Translations under genes and position numbers: made by a program
In this document: positions 1 to 12,754 of the stretch, piece after piece
Numbering within the stretch: position 1 is the stretch's first letter
Layout of the letters: each line of letters begins with the position of its first letter
NCBI GenBank assembly: GCA_029961685.1
Contig: JARWKL010000004.1
Span: 21,209,610-21,273,609 of the forward strand
Length of the DNA: 64,000 bases
Source of the DNA: Aristolochia californica
Taxonomy: Eukaryota > Streptophyta > Magnoliopsida > Piperales > Aristolochiaceae
Direction of reading: 5' to 3'
The notes under the pieces: model-generated
What the model saw: the letters and a program-made list of their open reading frames with translations, nothing else
Told to the model about the DNA's origin: nothing
Databases searched by the model: none

Positions 1-2424
1 CGGGTGAATATTCCACCGCACATTCATTTGAGAATTTAATGTTATTCTCTTTAAAAGGTTCGTATCCATAGGTCATTTGAATATTTAACATATTTCAAGC
101 ATGCATATCCCTTTTCTAAAACTTGTGTTGAAAAATCTTTCTTATAAAATTCCATGCTATAAGGGTTGAACTAGTGGAAATTCCCAAACTTGGATAACAA
201 AACTTCTGTGTTCATTTGTCGTGTGTGAATAAATTTTCTTTACTTACATTTGTTATTGCTTTATATTCTTTCTATACATAAACTCTAAAATTTTCATTTT
301 GTTGTGATCTATTTGCCTTTTATCTCTTTTGTTCTTTTCGAGACGAAGGGATAGTCAAAACTCAGGTTTTGATTTAAGAAAAAAGTATATGTCTAAAATG
401 AAAATGCACAATGCACAAATGTAGAGAGAGATAATTCAAAAAGCTTCTGTAATTTTTAGGGATTGTAAACTATTTTTAGTTTTTATATAACTGGTGTTGC
501 AATCGTTGGGAAAAGTGGGAGGCGGGGGATTTTTAACTAAGTGTTGACTCCCAATCCATAAGTCATTCCTTACAAAAAATATGGCTTGTTATCCATGATA
601 ATTCACTTTACAATCATCTATTATTGTTAGGACAACTTTTTGTAAGTGGGCAAAATAATGGCTTTTTTGACTAAGGTAAATATCCCGTCGCACGTTCACT
701 TGAGAATTTAATGATATTCTCTTTAAATGGTTTGGATCCATACGTAATTTGCATCTTTAACATGTTTCAAGCATGCATATCCATTTTTTAAAACATGTGC
801 AGAAAAATCTCTTTCTTATAAAATTCCAAGCTATTAGAGTTGAACTAGTGGAATTTCCCAAACTTGGATAAAAAAACTTTAGAGTTCATTTGTTGTGTGT
901 GAAAAAATTTCTTTACTTACATTTGTTATTGCTTTATATTCTTTCCATACATAAACTCTAAAATTTTCATTTAGTTGTGACCTATTTGCCTTTTATCTCT
1001 TTTTTTGTTTACAAGATGAAGGGAAAGTGAGAACTCAATTTTTAATTTAAGAAAAAAGCATACATCAAAAAAGGAAATGCACAAAGCACAGATTTAGAGA
1101 GAAAATTCCAAAAAGTATCTGTAATTTTTAGGGATTGTAAACTCTTTTTATTTTTTATATATCAAGTTGTGCAATCGTCGAAAAATGGGGGAGGTGGGGG
1201 ATTTTTTAACTATGTGTTGACTCCTAATCCATAAGTCATTCCTAATAAAAATATAGCCCATTACGCATGATAAATCACTTTACAATTCTATGATCGTGAG
1301 GTCAACTTTCTATAAATGGGAAAAATTATGGCTTGTTTGACTCAGGTAAATATCCCACCGCACGCTCACTTGACAATTTAATGTTATTCTCTTTAAAAGG
1401 TTTTGATCCATAGGTCATTTGCATATTTAACTTGTTTCAAGCATGCATATACATTTTTTAAAACATGTGTAGAAAAATCTCATTCGTATAAAATTCAAAG
1501 CTATTAGGGTTGAACTAGTGGAATTTCCCAAAGTTGGATAACAACAATTTTGTGTTCATTTGTGGTACGTGAATAAATTTGCTTTACTTACATTTGTCAT
1601 TGCTCAAAATTATTTCATACTTAAACTCTAAAATTTTTATTTTTTTGTGATCTATTTGCCTTTAATCTCTTTTTTTGTTTACAAGATGAAGGGAAAATGA
1701 AAACTCAAGCTTTTATTTAAGAAAAAAGTATACATCTAAAATTGAAATGAACAATGCACAAATGTTGAGAGAGATAATTCCAAAAATTGTATGTAATTTT
1801 TAGGGATTGTAAACTCTTTTTAGTTTTTATATATTAGGTTTTGAACTCATACGGAAATGGGTGAGCCGGGGGATTTTTAACTGAGTGTTTACACCCATTG
1901 CATAAGTCATTCCTTACAAAAATATAGCTCGTTAGGCTTGATAAATCACTTTACAATCATCTATGATCGTTAGGTCAGCTTTTTTTAAATGGGCAAAATA
2001 ATGGCTTGTTTGACTCGGGTAAATATCCCACCGGACGTTCACTTGAGAATTTAATGTTGCTTTATTTAAAAGGTTTGGATCCATAGGTTATTTGTATCTT
2101 TAACATGTTTCAAGCATGCATATCCATTTTTTAAAACATGTGTAGAAAAATCTCTTTCTTATAAAATTCCAAGCTATTAGGGTTGAACAAGTGGAATTTT
2201 CCAAACTTGGATAAAATAACTTTTGTGTTCATTTGTGGTGTGTGAATAAATTTTCTTTACTTACATTTGTTATTGCTTTAAATTGTATCCATACATAAAC
2301 TCTAAATTTTTCACTAATGCCTTTTATCTCATTTTTTGTTTACGAGATGGAGGCAAAGTGAAAACTCAAGTTTTTATTTAAGAAAAAAGTATATGTCTAA
2401 AATGGAAATGCACAATGCATAAAT

Positions 2425-2890
2425 GTTGAAAGATTTATTTTCAAAAAGTGTCTGTATGTTTTAGGGATTTTAAACTCTTTTTAGTTTTTATATATCAGGT
2501 TTTGCAAATGTCGAGAAAAGTGGGAGGGGGGGTATTTTAAACTAAGTGTTAACTCCCAATCCCTAAGTCATTGCTTACAAAAATATATCCCCTTACGCAT
2601 GATAAATGACTTTACAATCATCTATGATCGTTAGGTCAGGTTTTTGTAAATGGGCAAAATAATGGCTTGTTTGACTCGGGTAAATATACCACCGCATGTT
2701 CACTTAACAATTTAATGTTATTCTCTTTAAAAGGTTTGGATTCATAGGTCATTTGCATATTTAACATGTTTCAAGCATGCAAATCCATTTTTTAAAACAT
2801 GTGTAGAAAAATCTCTTTCTTATAAAAGTCCAAGCTATTAGAGTTAAACTAGTGGAATTTCCCAAACTTGGATAACAAAAATTTTGTGTT
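2425..2890 (+). repeat. Two-monomer-offset duplication in the + array, copy 1
   Basis: This segment and the one beginning near 3764 share rare variants not seen in the units between them: AGATTTATTTTCAA in place of AGAGATAATTCCAA, GTATGTTTTAGGGATTTT-like sequence, GTGTTAACTCCCAATCCCTA, ATATATCCCCTTACGCATG and TATAAAAGTCCAAGC. The offset is about 1,340-1,360 bp, two monomers plus the extra length of the G run in the second copy. Confidence 0.75.
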
Positions 2891-3763
2891 CATTTGTGGT
2901 GTGTGAATAAATTTTCTTTACTTACATTTGTTATTGCTTTAAATTCTTTTCATGCATAAACTCTAAAATTTTCATTTTGTTGTGATCTATATGCCTTTTA
3001 TCTCTTTTTTTGTTTATGAGATGAAGGGCAAGTGAAAACTCAAGTTATGATTTAAGAAAAAAGTATACATCTAAAATTGAAATGCACAATGCACAAAAGT
3101 AGAGAGAGATAATTCCGAAAAGCGTCTGTAATTTTAAGGGATTGTAAACTCTTTTTAGTTTTTATATATCTGGGTTTTCTATCATCAAGAAAAGGGGGAG
3201 GCGCGGATTTTTAATTAAATGTTGACTCCCAATCCATAAGTCATTCCGCCCGTTTCGCATGATAAATCACTTTACAATCATCTATGATCGGTTGGTCAGC
3301 TTTTTGTAAGTGGGCAAAATAATGGCTTGTTTGACTTGGGTAAATATCCCACCGCACGTTTACTTGAGAATTTAATGTTATTTTCTTTAAAAGGATAGGA
3401 TCCATAGGTCATTATGCATCATTAACATGTTTCAAACAGGCATAACCATTTTTTAAAACATGTGAACAAAATTCTTCCTTATAAAATTCCAAGCTATTAG
3501 GGTTTGAACTAGTCGAATTTCCCAAACTTGAATAATAAAACTTGTGTTCATTTGTTATGTATGAATAAATTATCTTTACTTACATTTGCTATTGCTTTAA
3601 ATTTTTTCCATACATAAACTCTAAAATTTTCATTTAGTTGTGATATATTTGCCATTTATCTCTTTTTTTATTTACGAGATGAAGGGAAAGTGAAAACTTA
3701 GGTTTTTATTTAAGAAAAAAGTATACGTCTGAAATGGAAATGCACAATGCACAAATGTAGAGA

Positions 3764-4240
3764 GATTTATTTTCAATAAGTGTTTGTATGTTTAAGGGAT
3801 TTTCAACTTTTTTTAGTTTTTATATATCAAGTTTTGCAAAAGTCGAGAAAAGGCGAGGGGGGGGGGGGGGGGGGGGGGGGGGGGTGGAGGGGGTTTGATC
3901 TGAGTGTTAACTCCCAATCCCTAAGTTATTGCTTACAAAAATATATCCCCTTACGCATGATAAATCACATTACAATCATCTATGATCGTTAGGTCAGGTT
4001 TTTGTAAATGGGCAAAATAATGGCTTGTTTGACTCGGGTAAATATCCCACCGCATGTCACTTGAGAATTTAATGTTATTCTCTTTAAAAGGTTTGGATCC
4101 ATAGGTCATTTGCATATTTAACATGTTTCAATCATGCATATCCATTTTTTTAAACATGTGTAGAAAAATCTCTTTCTTATAAAAGTCCAAGCTATTAGGG
4201 TTGAACTAGTGGAATTTCCAAAACATGGATAACAAAAATT
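3764..4240 (+). repeat. Two-monomer-offset duplication in the + array, copy 2
   Basis: This is the partner of 2425-2890 with the same set of rare variants. It contains the 28-base G run, which copy 1 lacks (there the box is GGGAGGGGGGG), so the G expansion happened after the duplication. Confidence 0.75.
3857..3884 (+). repeat. 28-base poly-G tract inside a monomer
   Basis: An uninterrupted run of 28 G is followed by TGGAGGGGG. It sits at the G-rich box of the monomer, where other units have about 14 bases such as GGGGGAGGCGGGGG. It accounts for much of the 697 bp length of this unit. It is either a real homopolymer expansion (slippage) or a sequencing or assembly error, since long G runs are error-prone. 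Confidence 0.95.
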
Positions 4241-7200
4241 TTGTGTTCATTTGTGGTGTGTGAATAAATTTTATTTACTTACATTTTTTATTCCTTTAAA
4301 TTCTTTTCATACATAAACTCTAAAATTTTCATTTTGTTGTCATCTATTTGCCTTTTATCTCTATTTTTTTTACGAGATGAAGGGAAAGTGAAAACTCAAG
4401 TTTTGATTTAAGAAAAAAGTATACATCTAAAATGAAAATTCACAATGCACAAATGTAGAGAGATAATTCCAAAAAGTGTCTGTAATTTTTACGGATTTTA
4501 AACTCTTTTTATTTTTTATATATCAGGTTTTAAAAATGTCGGGAAAAGGGGGAGGTGGGGGATTTTTACTTGAGTGTTGACTCCCAATCCCTAAGTCATA
4601 GCTTACAAAAATATATCCTGTTACACACTTTACAATCATCTATGATCGTTAGGTCAGCTTTTTGTAAATGGGCATAATAATGGCTTGTTTGATTCGGGTA
4701 AATATCCCACTAGACGTTCACTTGAAAATTTATTTTCATTCTCTTTAAAAGGTATGGTTCCATAAGTCATTTGCATCTTTAACATGTTTCAAGCATGCAT
4801 ATCCATTTTTTAAAACATGTGTTGAAAAATCTCTTTCTTATAAAATTCCAAGCTATTAGGGTTGAACTAGTGGAATTTCCCAAACTTGGATAATAAAAAT
4901 TTGTGTTCATTTGTAGTGTGTGAATAAATTTTCTTTACTTACATTTGTTATTGCTTTAAATACTCTCCATACATAAACTCTAAAATTTTCATTTGTTGTG
5001 ATCAATTTGCCTTTAATCTCTTTTTTTGTTTACGAGATGAAGGGAAAGTGAAAACTCAAGTTATGATTTAAGAAAAAACTATACATCTAAAATGGAAATG
5101 CACATTCCACAAATGTAGAGAGAGATAATTCCAATAAGTTTCTGTAATTTTTAAGTATTGTAAACTCTTTTTAGTTTTAATATATCATGTTGTGCAATCG
5201 TCAGGAAAAGGGGGAGGCAAGGGATTTTTAACTGAGTGTTGACTCCTAATCCATACCTCATTTCTTACAAAAATATAGCCCGTTACGCATGGTAAATCAC
5301 TTTACAATCATCCAAGATCTTTAGGTCATCTTTTTTTAGGTGGGCAAAATAATGGCTTGTTTGATACGGGTAAATATCCCACCTCACCTTCACTTGAGAA
5401 TTTAATGTTATTCTCTTTAAAATGTTTGGATCCATAGGTCATTTGCACCTTTAAGATGTTTCAAGCATGCATATCCATTTTTTAAAACATGTGAAGAAAA
5501 ATCTTTTTATTATAAAATTTCAAGCTCTACAGGTTGAACCAGTGGAATTCCCCAAACTTGGATAACAAAACTTTAGAGTTCATTTGTTGTGTGTGAATAA
5601 ATTTTCTTTACTTACATTTGTTATTGCTTTAAATTCTTTCCATACTTAAACTCTAAAATTTTCATTTAGTTGTGAACTATTTGCCTTTTATCTCTTTTTT
5701 TGTTTACGAGATGAAGGGAAACTGAAAACTCAAGTTTTGATTTAAGAACAAAGTATACATCTAAAAATGAAATGCACAATGCACAAATGTCAAGAGATAA
5801 TTCAGAAAAAGTGTCTGTAATTTTTAGGGATTGTAAACTCTTTTTAGTTTTTATATATCAGGTTGTGCAATCGTCGGGAAATGGGGGAGGCGAGGGACTT
5901 TTAACTGATTGTTGACTCCAAATCTATAAGTCATTCCTTATAAAAATATAGCCCATTACACATGATAAATCACTTTACAATTCTATGATCGTTAGGTCAG
6001 CTATTTGTAAATGGGCAAAATGATGGCTTGTTTGACTCGGGTAAATATCCTACCGCACGTTCACTTGAGAATTTAATGTTATTCTCTTTAAAAGGTTTGG
6101 ATCCATAAGTCATTTGCATCTTTAAGATGTTTTAAGTATGCATATCCATTTTTTAAACTTGTGTAGAAAAATCTATTTCTTATAAAATTCAAAGCTATTA
6201 GGGTTGAACTAGTGGAATTTCCCAAACTTGGATGACAAAACCTTTGTGTTAATTTGAGGTGTGTGAATAAATTTCTTTACTTTCATTCTTTATTGCTTTA
6301 AATTATTTCCATACATAAATTCTAAAATTTTCATTTTGTTGTGATGTATTTGCCTTTAATATGTTTTTTTGTTTACGAGATGAAGGGAAAGTCAAAACTG
6401 AAGTTTTGATTTAAGAAAAAAGTATATATCTAAAATGGAAATGCACATTGCACAAATGTTGAGAGAGACAATTCCACAAAATTTGTATATTTTTAGGGAT
6501 TGTAAACTCTTATTAGTTTTTATATATCAGGTTTTGCAATTGTCGAGAAAAGGAGGTGGCAGGGGATTTTTAACTGAGTGTTGACTCCTAGTCCATAAGT
6601 CATTCCTGAAAAAAAATAGCCCGTTAGGCATGATAAATCACCTTCCAATCATCTATGATCGTTAGGTCAGCTTTTTGTAAATGGGCAAAATAATGGCTTG
6701 TTTGACTCGGGTAAATATCCCACTGGACGTTCACTTCAAAATTTAATGTTGCTCTCTTTAAAAGGTTTGGATCCATAGGTAATTTGCATCTTTAACATGT
6801 TTCAAGCAAGCATATCCATTTTTTAAAAGAATCTCTTTTTTAATAAAATTCCAAGCTATTTGGGTTGAACAAGTGGAATTTCCCAAACTTGCATAACAAA
6901 ACTTTTGTATTCATTTGTGGTGTGTGAATAAATTTTCTTTACTTAAATTTGTTATTGCTTTAAATTTTTTCCATACAAAAACTCTAAAATTGTCCACTAT
7001 TTGCCTTTTATCTCTTTTTTTGTTTACGAGATGAAGGGAAAGTGAAAACTCAAGTTTTTATTGAAGAAAAATGTATACATCGAAAATGGAAATGCACAAT
7101 GCACAAATGTAGAGAGATTTAATTCCAAAAAGTGTCTGTAATTTTTAGGGTTTGTAAACTCTTTTTAGTTTTTATATATCAGGTTTTGCAAATGTCGGGA

Positions 7201-9896
7201 AAAGGGGGAGGCAAGGATTTTTAAAAGAGTGTTGACTCTGAATCCCAAAGTCGTTGCTTACAAAAATATATCCCGTTACACATGATAAATCACTTTACAA
7301 TCACCTATGATCGTAAGGTCAACTTTTTGTAAATGGGCAAAATAATGGCTTGTTTGAATCAGGTAAATATCCCATCGGACGTTCACTTGAGAATTTAATG
7401 TTGCTCTCTTCAAAAGGTTTGGATCCAAACATCATTTGCATCTTTAACATGTTTCAAGCTTGCATATCCGTGTTTTAAAACATATGTAGAAAATCTCTTT
7501 CTTATAAAATTCCAAGCTTTTAGGGTTGAACTAGTGGAATTTTCCAAACTTGGATAATAAAATTTTTGTGTTCATTTGTGGTGTGTAAATAAATTTTATT
7601 TACTTACATTTTTTATTGCTCTAAATTCTTTCCACACATAAACTCTAACATTTTCATTTTGTTGGGATCTATATTCCATTAATCTCTTTTTTTGTTAATG
7701 AGATGAAGTGAAAGTGAAAACTCAAGTTTTGTTTTGAGAAAAAAGTTTACATCTAAAATTGAAATGTAAAATGCAAAAATGTAGAGAGAGATAATTAAAA
7801 AAATTGTCTATAATTTTTATGGATTGAAAAATCTATATAGTTTTTATATATCAGGTTTTGCAATTGTCGAGAAAAGGGGGAGGAGGGGGAATTTTAACTG
7901 AGTGTTCACTCCCAGTCCATAAGTCATTCCTTACAAAAAATATAGCCCGTTATGCATGATAAATCACTTTACAATCATCTATGATCATTAGGTAAGCATT
8001 TTATAAGCGTGCAAAATAATGGCTTATTTGACTAGGGAAAACATCCCACCGCTCATTCACTTGAAACTTTAAAGTTATTCTCTTTAAAAGGTTTGGATCC
8101 ATAGGTCATTTGCATTTTTAAAATGTTTGAAGCATGCATATCCATTTTTTAAAGCATGTGTAAAGAAATCTCTTTCTTATAAAATTCCAAGCTATTAAGG
8201 TTGAACTAGTCAAATTTCCCAAACTTGGATAACAAAAATTTTGTGTTCATTTGTGGTGTGTGAATAAATTTTCTTTACTTACATTTGTTATTGCTTTAAA
8301 TTATTTACGTACATAAACTCTAAAATTTTCTTTTTGTTGTGATCTATTTTCCTTTATCTCATTTTTTTGTTTACGAGATGAAGGAAAAGTGATAACTCTA
8401 GTTTTGAATTAAGAAAAAAGTATACATCTAAAATGGAAATACACAATGCACAAATGTAGAGAGAAAATTTTAAAAACTTTCTGTAATTTTTAGGGATTGG
8501 AAACTCTTTTTAGTTTTTATATATCAGGTTTTGCAATCGTCGGGAAAAGGGGGAGGCGGAGAATTTTTAACTTAATGTGTACTCCCAATCCATAAGTAAT
8601 TCCTTGCAAAAATATAGCCCGTTCCGCATGATAAATCAGTTTACAATCATATATGATCGTTAGGTCAACTTTTTGTTAGTGGACATAATAATGGCTTGTT
8701 TGACTTGGGTAAATATCCCACCACACGTTCACTTGAGAATTTAATGTTATTCTCTTTTAAAGGTTTGGATCCATATGTCATTTGCATCTTTAACATGTTT
8801 CAAGCAGACATATCAATTTTTTAAATTATGTGAGGAAAAATCTCTTTCTTATATAATTCCAAGCTATTAGGGTTGAACTAGTGGAATTTCCCAAACTTGG
8901 ATAACAAAACTTTTGTGCTCATTTGTGGTGTGTGAATAAATTTTCATTACTGACATTTGTTATTGCTTTAACTTCTTTCAATACATAAACTCTAAAATTT
9001 TTATTTTGTTGTGATCTATTTGCTTTTTATCTCTTTTTTTGTTTACGAGATGTAGGGAAAGTGAAAACTCAAGTTTGATTTAAGAAAAAAGTATACATAT
9101 AAAATAGAAATGCTCAATATACAAATATGGAGAGAGATAATACCAAAAAGCGTCTATAATTTTTAGGGATTGTAAACTCTTTTTAGTTTTTATATATCAA
9201 GTTGTGCAATCATCAGGAAAACGGGGAGGCAGGGGATTTTCAACTGAGTGTTGACTCCAAATTCATAAGTCATTCCTTGCTAAAATATAGCTCGTTACAC
9301 ATGATAAATCAGTTTACAATCATCTATGATCTTTAGGTTAGCTTTTTGTGAGTGGGTAAAATAATGGCTTGTAAGACTCAGGTAAATATCCCACCCCACA
9401 TTCACTTGGGAATTTAATATTATTCTCTTCAAAAGGTTTGGAGCCATAGGTCATTTCCATCTTTAACAAGTTTCAAGCATGCATATCTATTTTTTAAAAC
9501 ATCTGTGGAAAAGTCTTTTTTTTTTATAAAATTCTGAGCTATTAGGGTTGAACTAGTGGTATTTCCCAAACTTGGATAACAAAACTTTTGTGTTCATTTG
9601 TGGTGTGTGAATAAATTTTATTTACTTACATTTTTTATTGCTTTAAATTTTTTTCCACACATAAACTCTAAAATATTCATTTTGTTGTTATCTATTTGCC
9701 TTTTACCTCTGGTTTTTTTTACGAGATGAAGGAAAAGTGAAAACTCAAGTTTTGAGTTAAGAAAAAGTATAATCTAAAATGGAAATTCACAATGCACAAA
9801 CGTAGAGAGAGATAACTCCAAAAAGTGTCAGTAATTTTTAGGGATTTTAAACTTTTTTTTGTTTTTATATATCAGGTTTTGCAATCGTCAGGAAAA

Positions 9897-9910
9897 GGGG
9901 GAGGCGGGGG
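9897..9910 (+). other. Representative G-rich box of the monomer
   Basis: This unit has the consensus form GGGGGAGGCGGGGG, about 457 bases after its GGATCC landmark. The box, or a decayed version of it, recurs in almost every unit; on the other strand it appears as a C-rich box, for example at 38548-38561. It contains at least four GG runs, so a two-layer G-quadruplex is possible on paper. It is the only strongly GC-rich patch in the monomer. Confidence 0.7.
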
Positions 9911-10890
9911 ATTTTTAACAGAGTGTGGACTCCCAATCCATAAGTGATTCCTTACAAAAATATAGCCCGTTACGCATGATAAATCACTTTACTATCATTT
10001 ATAATCGTTAGGTCAGCTTTTTGTAAGTGGGCAAAATAATGGCTTGTTTGACTCTGGTAAATATCCCACCGCACGTTCGCTTGAGAATTTAATGTTATTC
10101 TCTTTAAAAGGTTTGGATCCATAGGTCATTTGTATCTTTAATATGTTTAAGGCATGCATATCAATTTTTTAAAACTTGTGTAGAAAAATCTCTTTCTTAT
10201 AAAATTCCAAGCTATTAGGGTTGAACTAGTGAAATTTCCAAAACTTGGATAACAAAACCTTTGTGTTCAGTTTTGGTGTGTGAATAAATTTTGTTTACTT
10301 ACATATGTTATTTCTTAAAATTGTTTCGATACATAAACTCTAAAATTTTTATTATGTTGTGATCTATTTTCCTTTAATCTCTTTTTTTGTTTACAAAATG
10401 AAGGGAAAGTGAAAACTCAGGTTTCGATTTAAGGAAAAATTATACGTATAAAAAGGAAATGCACAATGCACAAATGTAGCGAGAGATAATTCCAAAAAGT
10501 TTTTGTAATTTTTAGGGATTGTAAACTCTTTGTAGTTTTTACATATCAAATTCTGTAATCGTCGGGAAAAGTGGGACGCTAGGGAATATTAATTGACTGT
10601 TGAATCCCAATCCATAAGTCATTCCTTACAAAAATATACCCCATTACACAAGATGAATCACTTTAAAATCATCTGCGATCGTTAGCTCAGCGTTCTGTAA
10701 ATGGGAAAAATAATGGCTTGTTTGACTCGGGTAAATATCCCACCGCATGTTCACTTGGGAATTTAATGTTACACTCTTTAAAAGGTTTGGATCCATAGGT
10801 CATTTGAATTTTTAACATGTTACAAGCATGCATATCTATTTTTTAAAACATGTGTGGAAAAATCTCTTTCTTATAAAATTCCGAGCTATT

Positions 10891-10910
10891 AGGGTTGAAC
10901 AGGGTTGAAT
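10891..10910 (+). repeat. 10-bp duplication in the TTAGGGTTGAAC element
   Basis: AGGGTTGAAC is followed directly by AGGGTTGAAT. All other intact units have one copy. It accounts for most of the 684 bp spacing of this unit. Confidence 0.9.
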
Positions 10911-12138
10911 TAGTGGAATTTCCCAAACTTGGATAACAAAACTTTTGTGTCCATTTGTGGCGTGTGAATAAATTTTTTTTACTTACAATTGTTATTGCTT
11001 TAAATTCTTTCCATACATAAACTCTAAAAATTTCATTTTGTTGCGAGCTATTTTCCTTTTATCCCTTTTTTTATTTACGAGATGAAGGGAAAGTGAAAAC
11101 TCAAGTTTTGATTTAAGAAAAAAGTATACATCTAAAATGGAAGTGCACAATGCATAATTTTAGAGACAGATAATTCAAAAAAGTGTCTGTAATTTTTAGG
11201 GATTGTAAACTATTTTTAGTTTTTATAAATCATGTCTACTATCGTTGGGAAAAGGGGGAGGCGAGGGATTTTTAACTGTGTGTTGACTCCCAATCCATAA
11301 GTCATTCCTTACAAAAATATATCCCGTTATGCATGATAAATATCTTCACATTCATCTATGATCATTAGGTCATCTTTATGTAAATGGGCAAAAATAATGG
11401 CATGTTTGACTCGGGTAAATATCCCACCGCACGTTCACTTGGGAATTTAATGTTACTCTCTCTAAAAGGTTTGGATCCATAGGTCATTTGCATCTTTAAC
11501 ATGTTTCAAGCATGCATATTTTAAAACATGTGTAGAAAAATCTCTTTCTTAAAAATTCTGAGTTATTAGGGTTGAACTAGTGGAATTTCCCAAACTTGGA
11601 TAACCAAACTTTTGTGTTCATTTGTTGTGTGAGAATAAATTTTCTTTACTTACATTTGTTATTGCTTTAAATTCTTTCAATACATAAACTTTAAATTTTT
11701 CATTTTGTTGAGATGTATTTGCCTTTTATCTCTTTTTCTATTTACGAGATGAATGGAAAGGGAAAACTCAACTTTTAATTTAATAAAAAAGTATACATCT
11801 AAAATGGAAGTGCACAATGCATAAATGTAGAGAGAGATAATTCCAAAAGTTTTTGCAATTTTTAGAGATTCTAAACTCTTTTTAGTTTTTATATATCAGG
11901 TTCTGCAATCGTCTGGAAAAGGGGGAGGCAGGATGTTTTTAACTAAGTGTTGACTCCCAATCCGTAAGTCATTCCTTTCAAAAATACAGCCCGTTACACA
12001 TTATAAATCACTTTACAACCGTCTATGATCGTTAGGACAACTTTTTGTAAATGGGCAAAATAATGGTTTGTTAGACTTTGGTAAATATCCCACCACATGT
12101 TCACTTGGGAAATTAATGTTATTCTCTTCAAAAGGTTG

Positions 12139-12754
12139 GGATCCATAGGTCATTTGCATCTTTAACATGTTTCAAGACTACATATCCATTTTTTTAAACA
12201 TGTGTAGAAAAATCTCTTTCTTATGGAATTCCGAGCTATTAGGGCAGAACTAGTGGAATTACCAAACTTGGATAACAACAATTTTTTGTTCATTTGTCGT
12301 GTGTGAATAAATTTTCTTTAGTTGCTTTAATTCATTCCATACATAAACTCTAAAATTTTTATTTTGTTGGGAAAGTGAAAACTCAAGTTTTGATTTAAGA
12401 AAAAAGTATACATTTAAAATTGAAATGCACAATACACAAATGTAAAGAGAGATAATTCCAAAAAGTGTCTATAATTTTTAGGGATTGTAAACTCTTTTTA
12501 GTTCTTATATATCAGGTTGTGCAATCGTCGTAAAAAGGGGGAGGCAGGGGATTTTTAACTTGGTGTTGACTCCATGTCCATAAGTCATTGATTAAAAAAA
12601 TATTTCCCGTTACGCATGATAAATCACTTTACAAACATCTATGATCATTAGGTCAGTATTTTGTAAATGGGCAAAATATAGGCTTTTTTGACTCGGGTAA
12701 ATATCCCACCGCACGTTCACTTGGGAATTTAATATTATTCTATTTAAGAAGTTT
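12139..12754 (+). repeat. Shortened monomer (616 bp) with two internal deletions
   Basis: Two losses explain the length. About 14 bases are missing at 12319-12325 (CTTTA joined to GTTGCTTTAA). About 48 bases are missing at 12368, where TTTTGTTG joins GGAAAGTGAAAACTC and the whole T-rich block plus GATGAAG is gone. Confidence 0.85.

Larger units (their letters stand above)
1..9400 (+). repeat. Subfamily A domain of the + array
   Basis: Units here usually carry CTTGAGAATTTA upstream of the landmark and CCAAGCTATTAGGG downstream of it, which I call subfamily A. Some units have private variants at the first site (for example near 1370, 2703, 4723, 6734 and 8060), but none has the CTTGGGAATTTA form. 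Three to four units (near 2030, 4709, 6722 and 7375) have GGACGTTC in place of GCACGTTC. The units landmarked at 2077 and 6769 also share a deletion in the TTTTGTTGTGATC stretch, so they are probably related copies about seven monomers apart. The domain edge is approximate and judged by eye. Confidence 0.65.

Noticed and set aside
3780..3992. Frame encoding a glycine run.
   Set aside because: It is the translation of the 28-base G tract inside the satellite, with no conservation in neighbouring units.
7980..8000. Short palindrome ATCAT-AG-ATGAT (and the GCATGC/ATGCAT overlap) as a protein-binding operator.
   Set aside because: These are part of the ordinary monomer, very short, and expected often in A+T-rich DNA. 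There is no adjacent gene to regulate.
10891..10910. TTAGGG / CCCTAA in every monomer, suggestive of telomeric repeats.
   Set aside because: It occurs once per ~675 bp as part of TTAGGGTTGAAC and is never in tandem. The one doubled case is a 10-bp local duplication, not a telomere repeat.
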